A DNA stretch of 64,000 nucleotides. It comes from Platerodrilus igneus (Eukaryota > Arthropoda > Insecta > Coleoptera > Lycidae). Of the stretch, positions 32,411 through 43,439 are shown piece after piece. The notes under the pieces were generated by a model, which worked only from the letters and a program-made list of their open reading frames with translations, ran no database searches and was not told where the DNA came from. The stretch covers positions 434,001 to 498,000 of the forward strand of contig JARFIW010000835.1 of assembly GCA_036346225.1 (NCBI GenBank), in the 5' to 3' direction. A program made the translations under genes and the position numbers. Within the stretch, counting starts at the first letter, position 1; every line of letters starts with the position of its first letter.

Positions 32411-33511
32411 GTTACGTGTCAAAAATTTCGGCAATAGACATTTTTAATTAAGTTTTAATATGTGAGGATTTTGCGCCATAAATTTAAAAGACTTGTTGCG
32501 CGTATTTCCGTCACTTCAAAAGTGCGTTGCGCGAGATTCGCGTCAACGCGTGTAGGAGAAGAAGGAAGTGAGGAATTTCCGAAAGACGCGTTAGGACTTG
32601 CCTCCGAAACGCGAAGAAGAGTGGTTGTGTGGTATCTTATCGTATCTTTTTGGTTATGTAGGTCTCTTTTGCCCTTATCGTTCCTTATAATCAGTTCCCG
32701 TCGTTCCCGCTACATTGGAAAAAGACCATTAAATTTGGATGCAACCTGGCTTAAGAGTTACCACATCCGAGAAAGAGCCGCGAGCAGCCCACGCCCGAGA
32801 AAGAGCCGCAAGAAGCCCACACCCGAGAAAGAACCGCGAGCAGCCCACACCCGAAAAAGAGCCGCGAGCAGCCCACACCGGAGAAAGAACCGCGAGCAGC
32901 CCACACCCGAGAAATATTAGCGAAGCCACGGGCGACCATCATGGAGTAATCCTGAAGGAAGCCTACCTGTACAAGTGAGTACCCCGTGGGGGTTTTTATA
33001 TAATTTGTGTAATTGGTAAATTGTGCCGCCCTAATTTGCATATTGTGTGATGTCATCAACAATTTGCGCGTCAATTTTCACATTATGTAATATCGTTACC
33101 AACTGTCATTTGTGGCGCATGTACCACGTTTACGGGATTGTAATAATGGCGCATTCAACGTGGTTTTTGGTTGTAAAAATCTTTTCTTTTCTTTTTATGG
33201 CTTATAATGTATTAATTAACGATATCTATAGCTTTTTCATTCAAAAAATATAATTATGATCAGTTTTAATCTCTATTAACTCATAAAAATTTAGGGTGGT
33301 AGCTCTGTAAGTTACTGTATAATTACCTGAAATGACATGACAGCTGTTATGATAATTTAACATAAACCGCCATATTGACTATTGATTTTCTGGTATATTT
33401 TTTTATATATAATATTTTGCTAATCCAATTAATTCTCTGTAACTTTAAAAGTAGTGTACTTTCTAACTTGAATTGTCTTAAATAAGTACTTGGTTTGTTT
33501 GGAATGGAATT
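32411..33511 (+). mobile_element. LTR-like unit inserted in RTE copy B
   Basis: The unit starts GTTACGTGTC, and its blocks GCGCCATAAATTTAAAAGAC, TATCGTATC and GAGTACCCCGTGGGGG match the LTRs at 1-1060. The right boundary is uncertain; LINE sequence is recognisable again from about 33512. About 650 bp of LINE expected between the two sides is missing, so a deletion went with or followed the insertion. No coding part of a retroelement is present. Confidence 0.55.
32764..32918 (+). repeat. Five tandem 30-bp units inside the LTR-like unit
   Basis: The unit is of the form CCGAGAAAGAGCCGCGAGCA followed by GCCCACACC, repeated about five times with small changes. The related LTR at 150-190 has only one such unit (CCACGCCCGAGAAAAATCAG). 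It creates chance open frames on both strands. Confidence 0.75.
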
Positions 33512-33806
33512 AAATATTCAAATTTTCCTATCATTTTTCCCTCACTACCTTCTCGCACTGACGCATTAAATTCGCCCATAACTATTAAATTCTCATCTCC
33601 CTTTACTCTTCTCACTATACTATCTATATCCTCGTATACCTTTTCTACTTCCTGATTCTCGTACGAGTTGTTGACATGTAAACCTGTACTAAAACAGTGT
33701 ATGTGGGTTTTTTACTCAATCTAACCATAATTATTCTATCACTTAATTGTAAGTACTCTTTAACTTTACGTCCTAATCTTTTATCTAACACTATTCCTAC
33801 CTCTGC
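33512..33806 (-). pseudogene. RTE LINE copy B: middle of endonuclease
   Basis: The minus strand corresponds to 57200-57490 of the plus-strand RTE copy: VMGDFNASV, VYEDIDSIVRRVKGDENL and upstream parts, with small breaks. At its right edge (33806) it is cut by the Polinton-type element, and the frame resumes at 45446. The target word CTCTGC belongs to codons of the conserved GQAGVG region. Confidence 0.75.
33801..33806. repeat. 6-bp target duplication, left copy
   Basis: CTCTGC here and at 45440-45445 flank the Polinton-type element. The uninterrupted RTE sequence at 57190-57204 has this site once (as CCCTGC on the complementary strand). Confidence 0.85.
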
Positions 33807-33948
33807 AGTAGACCATTTTCAGGCAATCCACCCCCACATTTCCACCAGCATCCACATTTCCACACTCATCTGGACCAATTTACATGTAAATTCCCATAAG
33901 GAGTAAATGAGGGAGATGAATCTTATCCTTGCTCCGCCCTGTGGACCG
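33807..33948 (+). repeat. Left terminal inverted repeat of Polinton-type element
   Basis: This pairs with 45298-45439 over all 142 positions except two. It is purine-poor on this strand with repeated CCACATTTCCA words. The sequence turns into homopolymer-rich noise within about 15 bp of its inner end. Confidence 0.9.
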
Positions 33949-36900
33949 AGAGCCACAGGAAACCCCAAAACCCCAACCAGGAACACCCCAAAAACCCCAA
34001 ACCCCCCAAAGAAAAAAATTTTTAAAAACCCCAAAAACCCCATTTTTTAAAAAATTTGGGAACAATTTTAAAAGCCCTTTTTTCTTTTAATTTTTTTAAA
34101 ATTTACAAATTTTTGGGAAAACCTTTTTTTAGGGTTTTTTTTTTTAAAAAAATTTTTATAGAAACCCCCCGGGGGGGGGGAAAAAAAAAAAAAAAAAAAT
34201 TTTTTAAAAATTTTTAAAATTAACAAACCTTTAAAATTTTACCCCAATTTAAATTTTTTTTTTAAAAAATTTTAAATTTATTCCAAAAATTTTCCCATAA
34301 TTTAAATTTTAAACCCTTTAACCCTTTTAAAATTTTAACCCAAATTTATTTTTTTTTTAAAATTTAATTTTAAAACAATTTTTTTTTTAAATTACATTTT
34401 TCCAAATTTGACCAAATTTTTTCATTTTTTTATTTTTTTTTTTTTAAAATAAACGTCTTTCCCAAAAAATTTGGGGGTTTTTTTTTTAATGGTTGTTAAA
34501 CCTCAACCATTTCACACCCTTTACCAAAATTTTACGTTCTTTCCCTATATTTTATTTCGAAACCTTTACAAATTTTTTTTCAAACCCTTTAAAGGGGGAT
34601 GAACGTTTACTTAAGACACGCCGTTTTTCCGCCCCCCCAAAACAAAAACCCAATTGCCGGGGGATGAACCCCTTTGCAACCATTTTTCCCCTTTGGGGCC
34701 CCCCATGCCAGGGCCGCAAAAAATTTGCAAAATTTTAAAAAAACCCAATTAAACCTTGTAAGAACAAATCAAAGAATCGCGACCCCCCAAAAGAAAAACC
34801 AATTTCCGAAACACCGAACGAATTGGAGACAAATGAGTCAAATTCGCAGCGTCCTCAACCCGGGGCGCCCGGTTCGCCCCGGTGCGAATGCCGTTGAAAA
34901 CATCGGAAAACCCGGGTGGAAAAAATCCCCAAAGGTGCAACCCACAAAAAATTGCCCAAAAAAAAATGCTTCAAAAAAAAATTTTAAAATTTTATAAAAC
35001 AATTTTAAAAACTCATTTAATTTCTTTTAAATCAAAAAACCCCAAAGGAAAAGATTGCAAAAACCCAAATCACCCATTTTCGGGAAAAAATAATTTAAAC
35101 ACTTCCTGTAAACCAATTTTTTAACAGCCTGCAGCCTTTCCCCCTTTATTTTAAAAACACCTAGTTAACCAAAAATTTTTATCACCGTTTTTCGTAAAAA
35201 TTACCTTTTTCCATGATTTTGATTTCAGAATAATTTTGCCCGAATGGAGCAAAACCTCAAAAGGTAAAACCGTCATTCCCACTCCCTTTTTTCCCCACAT
35301 TTTCAAACCCCGGGGAAATTTTTAAACCCCAATTTCACCCGAGCCGAAACCTTTTTTGCGCAACCGAAAACGCATTCCCTTTCCCTTTGCCCTTTTTCAA
35401 AAAATTTTACCACCCGACTTTTCCCTTTTTCCAAAATTTTTAAACAAAGACCCTTTAAAACCAACCCCACTTTCTTCCAACGACCCACCAATTCCCACGC
35501 CCTTTAAATAAACCTGTTTAACCCACCCTTTTTTTTTAAGTCCACGAAATAAAACCCCAAAAACCCTTAAATTTCTTTTCCCCCAGGGCTTTAAACAAAA
35601 AATTCCCCCCCATTCCCAACCCCCCTTTGGTTTTTTCTCAAACTTGGTTACAACCTTTCCCCAAAAACCAAAACTTCTTCCCCAAACAAATACCCTTCAC
35701 TTTTTTCCCAACCAAATTTTTAATTTCGGGTAACTAAAATTTTGGATCAACAAATTTAAAAAAACAATTTCATTAATAAAAACCTTAAAATTTTTTAAAT
35801 TTTTTCCCCCAAACAAAACCCTTTTCAGAACAAAACCCAACCCCCAAACCAAAATTAACAATCCCGGGCAGGGAAGGGTTCCCCAAAAACCCCAAAAACC
35901 TTTAACCTTTAAAAAAATTAAATTCCTTTCACTTCCCGAAAACCAAAAGGGTTTCCATTTCAAACAAGAAAATTTTGGCCGGGCCCACGTTTTTCCCACC
36001 GCTCCCCTTTCCAAACCCCGCCAAAACCCGCCCACCCCCCCCCTAGCCGCCCCCTTTTTCAGCCCCAAAATTTAAACATCCCCAACACCCCACGGATCAT
36101 TTAAACCTTTCCACAGCTCCTTTGAAACCACAAAGGGGTTTTAACCCCGACCCTTTCCAACCTAAACCCCGGTTGAACCTTTTACCTTTTGATTCCCACC
36201 CCATTTTCCCCAACCCCCGGCCCCTTCCCCAAGTTTTCCCCCTGGAAAAAACCCTCCTTTCCACTTTAACCATGGTTTTTAAGGGTTTAAGACCAGCCCA
36301 CCCCTTTTCCCCCCACGGAAAAGTTTCCCCATCACCCATAACGTTTAATTGCCCTTTTAAAAAACAAAAGGTTTTACCCAACCAACCCAAATATTTTGGT
36401 CCTCCACTAAAACTTTTTCCCAACCCTTCACCCCGCCCCTCATTTGGATTCCCCAACCTTTCCCCCCACCTTTGCACTGCAAAAAACCCTTTCAACACCA
36501 TTCCAAAATTTCCCAAGACATTTGGTAAAATAACCCCATCTTTGAAGATTTTTTTTTCCCTTAAACCCAATTAAAACCCAAACCCCCATTTTTCTTTCCC
36601 CCACCCCTTTTCCCAAAAAACCCCCCCAACGGCCCCGGTCCGAACCCTTCATTTTTAAAACCCCTTAAACCCAAATTTTTTCCAAACACACCCCGGCACC
36701 CCGAAATTTTAAGCCCACTCAAGGAAACCCCAAACAAAAGCCCGCCGACCCCGGAAAACCATTCCCGCGCCCCCCAAACAACACCCCTTTTCGTCACCAA
36801 TTTGTTTTCATACAAAGGCCAAACATTCCATCCTTAAAACCCCAAACGAATTTAAAGGAAATTTTCCATTTTTTCCCCCCAACCATGGGCCCCGGAACCA

Positions 36901-37690
36901 AGGGTTTTAAACCCCCCTTTTCCTCTTTACCCTGGCCCCGAAAAAGCCCGAAAAGAAGGAACCCCCAAATTTTTAAAAACTTAAAATTTTTCAAAACCGG
37001 CCAGTTTAAAAAAAAGCCCCAAAAATTCAACCAAGCCATTTTTAGTTTTTTTTGGGGCCCTTTCACCAAAATTTTCCATTTCTACAAATTTCGTAAATAT
37101 AAATTTTTAAAATCCAAAAATTTATACCCCGGGTGTTGCCCAAACCACATTTCCCTAACCCCCTCCCCACCTTGAAAAAAAAAATTTGAACCCATGAAAC
37201 CTAAACATGAAACCCAAAGAAAGCAATCCGAAAAAAAAGCCAGAAAGGCCAACAAAATTCAAATAAAAGTTTTTAAATTTTTAAAAAAGAAAGGATTTTA
37301 TAAAAAAAACAGGCAAAAATTTTTATTCCCGCCCCCCACCAAAAATTTTTTTTAAAAAATTTCCAAAATTTTTTTTAAAAAACTATTAAAAAGAATTTTA
37401 AGGGTTTTTTGAGAAAATTTAAAAAGTTTTTCTTGGGTTAAAATGGGGAGGGTGGATTGGAAAATAGGGTTTATTTCAAATTTTAATGGTCATAAATGGT
37501 CATGGGGAATTTTTAAATTTACCCTAATTAACACCAAATATATTGCATGGACCCCGGGTTGGCGGTAAAACAATTGAATTTGGAATTATCCCCACCTTAA
37601 ATCATAAGGCAATTTTTCGAAATTTATATTATAGTGAAACGGTAAAATGAGGTTAATGTTAACTTTTCAACCTTTGGGAATAAAGTAAAC
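33949..37690. other. Homopolymer-dominated, probably low-quality assembly
   Basis: The stretch is composed of runs of A, T and C (CCCC, TTTT, AAAA), very few isolated bases, a strong C-over-G excess on the plus strand, and blocks such as ten G followed by nineteen A near 34171-34199. Codon structure, dinucleotide content and repeats of any known element are absent. The change from clean TIR to noise is abrupt on the left and gradual on the right (37400-38000). Open frames here (for example 36097-36570 minus) are compositional. I interpret this as uncorrected long-read sequence. Confidence 0.7.
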
Positions 37691-37721
37691 CACAAATGGC
37701 GATTTATTTGGTGTTAAAAAA

Positions 37722-39226
37722 TTGGCAACAATAATCTTAAAATATTGGTTAAATTTGTTAGTAAGGGAAAATGCTACTTGGCAAACAAATTACGCCATTT
37801 TGGACAATATAATTTGGTTAAAATTTGGATTTTGCACCGAACGATTCCCAAAAAAAGGATGTTTACCTAAAAAAAATTTTTATTTAAAGCATTACGAAAA
37901 ATTCAAATTTGTTTGTAGGCAGGTTTAAATAAGCCCGTTTTTCTAAACCTAACAAGAGGGAAGGGAAAAGAAATTAAAAAAAAGGGTGCAAATAAAAATT
38001 CCAAAACCAAGGATAAAAGTGGCTCGTTTGTTAAACTTTAAAATAAGAATATTAGAGAAAAAAGATTATTTTATCTTTTACAGGTGTAAAAGATTTTGCG
38101 GATATTTAGCAAGATGGAGATGTGTAATTATTTAACTACAAACCATAACTTTTGCTATAAGGGCGAATACGAAGAAAAGTGTAATATTATAGTTGACAAC
38201 GATAAAACTGTAGGAATTGATTGTTTAACATGGCTAACAACCAATGCAAGAATTAAGATATACAACAAATTTGTGTTCAGATAACAAGTCCTGGTGTTAA
38301 TAAACAACTTGGCAATCATATACTAGATTTTTACGTTGTCCAGATGTACGTTTAAGGGAAACATTTGCGTCTACTTTGGCCAAAGAACATGGTATTACGC
38401 GATTGAAGCGACAATATACAACTGTGCAATTGGAAGTATGTCAGTGGGAACGGGTTATAAACCCTTAAAAGACTGTTTAACCTTATTGGAAGATAGTGTT
38501 ATACTTCCTAAAGGCGCCAATGTACTCGGTACCACTTGTCAAAATGTGGAGTGTTATCGGACAAGCTACAAAATAGCTGTTGTTTAGTCTATAATAACCT
38601 GCTACAGTACGTGTATTGGGGAATGGCAATACAAAGAAATTGACGGGCTTGCAAATTGTTGTCCGAAAACCAGAGGAAAGGGAAAATTGATAAAGTATGT
38701 GCTTTGGCTTTTAGTTTTAACTATTTACCTTAAATTATTTGGAGATAGTAGAGGAAGATAGCCAAGATAAAATAAAAATCTTACACAAGTGCTACATTAA
38801 AGCAGGTAGTACATATTTTACACAATCTGCAACACCATATTCTACAATTCCAAAAGAAATAGTCATTTCGGAATTGGGATTGATAATACAAATTCGTCCA
38901 GAGGTTGTAAAATAAATATTGGTAGTAAACTCATCCGTTTACGCTAAAGGAAATTGCCCCATTATGTATACCATACGCTGTAAGTGGAAGGAAAAGACAA
39001 CTGGAATTAGAGGAAATGGATGCAAAAGGCGAAAATTGGACTACATGGAAAACACTGCGAAATACGCGATCAATACAAAGATGTGTTAGACAAAGAACAT
39101 CTTATTAGAGAAAATGAGGAAGAATTAAAAGATTATTTTATGTGCCGATGGACTGACTTAGATACATCCGGGTTGTACAAGTTGTATGCATTTGCGGTTA
39201 GTAAGAAAGACTCTTTAGTTATGTAA
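37722..39226 (+). pseudogene. Unrecognised Polinton-type element gene, frame-broken
   Basis: Several short frames (37722-37928, 38096-38284, 38336-38587, 39020-39226) fall into one apparent protein if single-base shifts are allowed. Motifs that look real because codon use is normal are NHNFCYKGEYEEKCN, WLTTNARIKIYNKFVF and RLRETFAS followed by KEHGITR. The pattern of a KIYNKF block followed by a TRLEATIY-like block loosely recalls replication-initiator proteins of rolling-circle elements, but I cannot support that from sequence alone. The breaks may be sequencing errors, since this gene adjoins the noisy region. Confidence 0.4.
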
Positions 39227-39340
39227 GTTCTTGCAGAAAAGGATGGTACTAAACCGTATACTTTTTAAAAGGTTATTCTAAAACGTATTTATCAAAATGG
39301 CAGATAACAAAGACGAACTAAGGAATGCGGGTTTGTAACC

Positions 39341-39758
39341 TTGGCGTACACCACACGCAAAGGGGTTCCGCTAAACATTTATTTATTTAGTAAAGAACCT
39401 TTCGGATCATTTAAAACCGAGGGTCTTACAACCTATAACAACCATATATTCCCAAAAGTGGTGGATATGCAACTACCAACGGTGTGTGGGAGAAAAGGAT
39501 TTCCAATACCGACAAGAAGAAGTCGATCAAGCTAACAAGATACGTATGCAGGATATAGTGGGAAAGCTGCGATTAAAAGATTGTCACAAGCTGCAAGAAT
39601 TACACGAAGGAATGGATCTGGTTGTCGGCGGAATCAAAGACTTTAAATATAGAGGCAAACTTCGGTACATTTTACAATTCGAAAACCTAGACGGTCTTTA
39701 TGTATCAAACTATTGGTTAGAAAAGGAGATAGAAGACTTGGTTCGATTTAAATTTTAA
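39341..39758 (+). pseudogene. Unrecognised small gene in Polinton-type element
   Basis: Two overlapping frames (39341-39535 and 39486-39758) join by one frameshift near 39486 into a protein of about 135 residues. It has no known motif; the C terminus reads YVSNYWLEKEIEDL. A piece of the same sequence (AAACCGAGGGTCTTACAACC) recurs at about 40848-40867, so the gene or its start was duplicated within the element. The function is unknown. Confidence 0.4.
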
Positions 39759-39989
39759 GCTGCGAATAAAATTAGATAAAATTAAAACCACTGCAAACAA
39801 ACATAAAGAAAGGACTGTCTTCTGTGTATAACTTTGTATTAAAATTAAGTTTAAATGACTCCATGCTTGGCATTAAATATTTTAAATTTGTTATGTATAA
39901 TGTCAGAATAAACATTTTATAATAGTATATAACATTGTTCTTTATTTATAAAAGGCTGTGACGTTACCCCGAAATAGCATCGCACAGAG

Positions 39990-40085
39990 AGGGATGCGCA
40001 TGGGCAGCGCGCATGGGGGGGTGCACGCGCAGGGGGCGCATGGGCAGGGTGCATGCGCAGGGTGCGCATGGGCTGGGATGTGTCT
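39990..40085. repeat. GC-rich tandem words
   Basis: GCGCATGGGCAG, TGCACGCGCAGGG and TGCATGCGCAGGG alternate over about 95 bp in otherwise AT-rich DNA. The pattern is a short degenerate tandem of about 13-27 bp. Confidence 0.5.
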
Positions 40086-42450
40086 GGGCGTACCGAGGGA
40101 AGCGGATGTTAACAGTCACCAAGCATCCAATTTTTATTTGGATGGGAGTACTTGCCGCGTATGTATCCGGAGTAAAAATACGATTTGTACACGCAGCTTA
40201 TTAATAAAATTAGTTTATCGAGGGAAGATGAAAAGGTACATCATTCCTAATAGTACAACAATCTACGCATGGGGCTAAAGATATAAGATAGTTGTTTATA
40301 TTTGTATAGATTTTGTAAATCTATTGTTATATTAGTTTTAAGATTCCATAATTTTTAAGTTCTTCTCCCACCTTCCAAATCCTTCCGGCTTCTATCCTGG
40401 TTGACAGAGATACGTGTTATTCCACGTGGTATTCGCGGGACACTGCGGTTTTAGATTTTAGGGAAAGGTTGGTTAAAGCATATGTCTTGGTTAGCGGAAA
40501 AAGGTTTTAAAGATGGAGTTAAATAAAATGGGCAAAAATTGATTTGGGTCTTTAAAAGGATAACTTTGTATGGGTGGTCCTATTTAAAATTTATTTACAG
40601 ATTTGGGGTCCCTAGAAAATTTAAATTAGTTGATACCTAGCAAAATATATTTATCTTAAAAGAGTGACTAGCGTATAATAAATACAATATAACACTTGTC
40701 AACAAAAAGTTGTAGGAAAATTAAAGACGTATTTAATGGGGGTCCAGTATTAGAATTTGTTGGTAGTAATGTTAAGTCCTACTGTATTGTAGGCGAGAAA
40801 GATACGATTAAAAGATTAAAGGGGTTTTACGAATTGTGTTAAGTAAAACCGAGGGTCTTACAACCTATAACGAGCATATACCTCCAAAAGGGTAGACATG
40901 CAACTACGCAGCAGTGCGCGGGAGAATAAAATTCTCCAATAAGAAATTAAAGTTTCCATGTACGTAGCACCAGTCATTGGGTAAGTAGAAATGTGGAACC
41001 TATAAAGACGATTATTAATTGTGGTTTAGAAAATAGTAGTTTTCGTGGACTAAATAAAATAGCTTAGACTGGTTAATGTATATTTACATACTCGCATATC
41101 CACAAACATCTGCTTACGTCCACAATATCGATACCGGTAGTTTTTTTAACAAATAGTAGGAAAGATACGTCAGGTGTTAGTGCGTGAAGCCCATAGGATC
41201 GTTGGATTCAAAAAGAACGGTGCGGCGGAATGTATGGTGGTCTCCGTTAGAATAATCGAAAGTGGTTAATCAATTGTATTAGATGTTTAAATAAGCGAAA
41301 GTGTAAAGCCTACATAAACAAAAATTTAATTATCCGACAAAAAGTGCGCGATGTGCTACACTTATAAAGAAAGTAGGAATGGTGCTTTTTAGCGGCCCTA
41401 CGTAAAAAGGGCGACTGACTTTTCAAGCAACTACAAGAATAGCAGTAGCGCAGAGAAGGGGTATGATGTATTATACAGTTGCTGCAAAATATGTTAGTTT
41501 ACGCTAGCTCGGATGTGTAATTGATCACGACTTAAAGATCCTCGGAGGTTTAAAAATTCTCCCCATTGTCGTTTGAAAATGTTTGTAAATTATCAGAACA
41601 GGAGCGGGTCGGAGTTTAAGTTGGAATGATTGACTGAGTTTTTCTACCTTTACGAGGGAATTGGGTTGACAGACATCGAGCATCTAATTCTTATTTGGAC
41701 GAATCAAGTACTTACCGGTTCTAGAAATCATTACGATCGACCGCTATGCGAAAGTGTAAAAGCCTACAGAAGCATAATTATCAGACGAAAAGCGCCGATG
41801 TGCTATAGAAAGTATAAAAATTGGTGCTTTGCCCGGTCCAACAGTAAAAAGGAGAGTGACTTTTCTAGCAATTACAAGAATAGCAGTAGCGGCGAAGGGG
41901 TATGCATGTATTATACAGCGCATTGTTGCTCTAAAATATGTTAGTTTACGAGAAGCTCGAACGTGCACAAATTAAATTTCAATCTATAATTAACCACGGT
42001 CGTAAAATGGAAATTAATGGGTAATTTAATACCGTTAACATATACTTTCGCTTGGTGATTCATTTGGAAAATATTCAAGCCTATCATTTCCTAAAGTATG
42101 ACGTAAAGTTATTTAAAATTAAATTGTTGTAAGTATCCTGTAGACAACAAGTTGGTATTTTTTAGTAATGGTTTAAAGTGTTTTTGGTTATAGTAGCACT
42201 GCATCTTCTACAGCACGACTTGCACACAATTTGTGTGTGTGCTACCACCCTTTGGATTTTTAATATGCACGCGATCCGTATAACATGGAAGACGTTTCCG
42301 ATGTTTTACTAACGGATTCGCACATGGACAAGCGAACCGGGGCATCATTGCGCTAAATGTATTGGACGAGCTGCGAGGATTATGACGTCATTTAGTTCCT
42401 CGCAATCCCAACTTCGTTCGGTGTCTTCGAAACCTTCGGTTTGCATTCTA
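40086..42450. other. Polinton-type interior, no intact gene
   Basis: Only scraps are visible. A weak relative of the 43440-45240 repeat unit lies at about 40545-40630, and a duplicated block lies at 41270-41530 and 41690-41990. Codon-like composition suggests decayed genes on both strands, but no motif of a capsid, ATPase, protease or integrase could be recognised. Confidence 0.4.
41270..41990. repeat. Diverged direct duplication of about 250 bp
   Basis: Blocks 41270-41530 and 41690-41990 share AAAGTGTAAA, CGATGTGCTA, AATGGTGCTTT or its variant, CTACAAGAATAGCAGTAGCG and AAATATGTTAGTTTACG in the same order, with small gaps and substitutions. The reverse strand of the second block is open over 74 codons (41744-41968), which may reflect an old gene. 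Confidence 0.55.
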
Positions 42451-42455
42451 TAGGG

Positions 42456-42463
42456 TACATAAA
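42456..42463 (+). promoter_or_regulatory. TATA-like element before the zinc-finger gene
   Basis: TACATAAA lies about 30 bp before an initiator-like stretch (ACTTTTAGTTATAAGTTAGT at 42480) and 83 bp before the ATG at 42546. The arrangement fits a core promoter, but no transcript data are available. Confidence 0.3.
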
Positions 42464-42545
42464 GCAGGTACGCGAGTAAACTTTTAGTTATAAGTTAGTT
42501 CGCTTACAAGTCAAGTCTTATAGTGGGATTTTGTTTTGTACTAAA

Positions 42546-43262
42546 ATGGTACCTGCAAACGTTTTTAAATGCGAGCCCTGTGACGTCTACTTTACCAGGA
42601 GGGATGCTCCAAACGGCACCAGAACAAAGTGGGTGCAACATCGTCCAGGTTGCTTATACATCCGCCCGCAGCAAAGTACTTAAACTGTGGGACTTGCGGT
42701 TTCGCTTTACGAGAATGGAACTTACAGCGACACAAGGAAAAACAGCATGGTATGTCATTGCCGTAAACGTTCAGCTCCGCCAGCTGTTAAAGGACCTTGT
42801 ACGAAACAACCACGAATTATGTGTAAAGTATGCGATTTCGAGATGGAAAAACTACCTATGCCGCACATTTAAGGAGCAACAGACATAAAATGTATCAGTT
42901 ACCGCTACTAGCGACGATGGTGTAGAAATGGTTAGCACGCGTTTAACAACCGTATGGCTAGCTATCGCATAAATAACGCCAGCGTCGACGATGGAGTGTC
43001 CGAGTTTCTTTCAGAAAGAGCGATTTATTCGATTAATAAAAAAAAGAATACAACATACAGCAGTAAAAGATGCGAACCTCCGTTTAACCAAAATGGGGAA
43101 GAGAAGTCCGATTGTTTTGTGGTTATAACGACTTCTAGTAATCTGGAAAATATGTACGAGGTCTTAAGCGAAACCATGCGAACAAAATCAGAGGAATTTA
43201 AAATGGAGTTTTCTTTGGAAAAAGTGCCATTTAAAATAAATTTAATAAGTTGCCCGATATGA
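42546..43262 (+). pseudogene. C2H2 zinc-finger protein, possibly PolB N-terminal region
   Basis: Allowing frameshifts, three finger-like segments follow each other: FKCEPCDVYFTR (42564 on), CGTCGFALREWNLQRHKEKQH (42685-42747, split here only for description) and CKVCDFEMEKTTYAAHLRSN with RHK (42822-42885). A stop at 42923 ends that frame. The next frame (42954-43262) contains ENMYEVLSETM and EKVPFKINLI. In insect Polinton DNA polymerase B genes, I recall finger-like segments followed by a FKINL-type motif before the exonuclease part; on that memory this could be a polymerase start whose body is lost. The polymerase motifs themselves are absent. Confidence 0.45.
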
Positions 43263-43439
43263 CAAGTTCTATTAAAATAAAAATTGTAAATATTATTTAA
43301 AAGTGGTTTACAAAATTTAAATGTATTAGTAAAAATTGTTTAAAAAAAGTTTTAAAAGGTTTTAGTTTTCTTTGGTAAAGTGGGAAATTTATTTTAGAGG
43401 GGTTTGTGTAAAATGGAAGGGTTGTTCGATTTTAAATCT

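Noticed and set aside
32462..33074. Frames with repeated basic peptides (EKEPRAAH-like)
   Set aside because: They are produced by the five 30-bp tandem units in the LTR-like sequence.
33819..37175. More than a dozen open frames of 60-157 codons, some Pro/Asn-rich and some Gly/Phe/Lys-rich
   Set aside because: They come from the homopolymer-dominated stretch with few stop codons on either strand. Composition explains them, and no motif is present.
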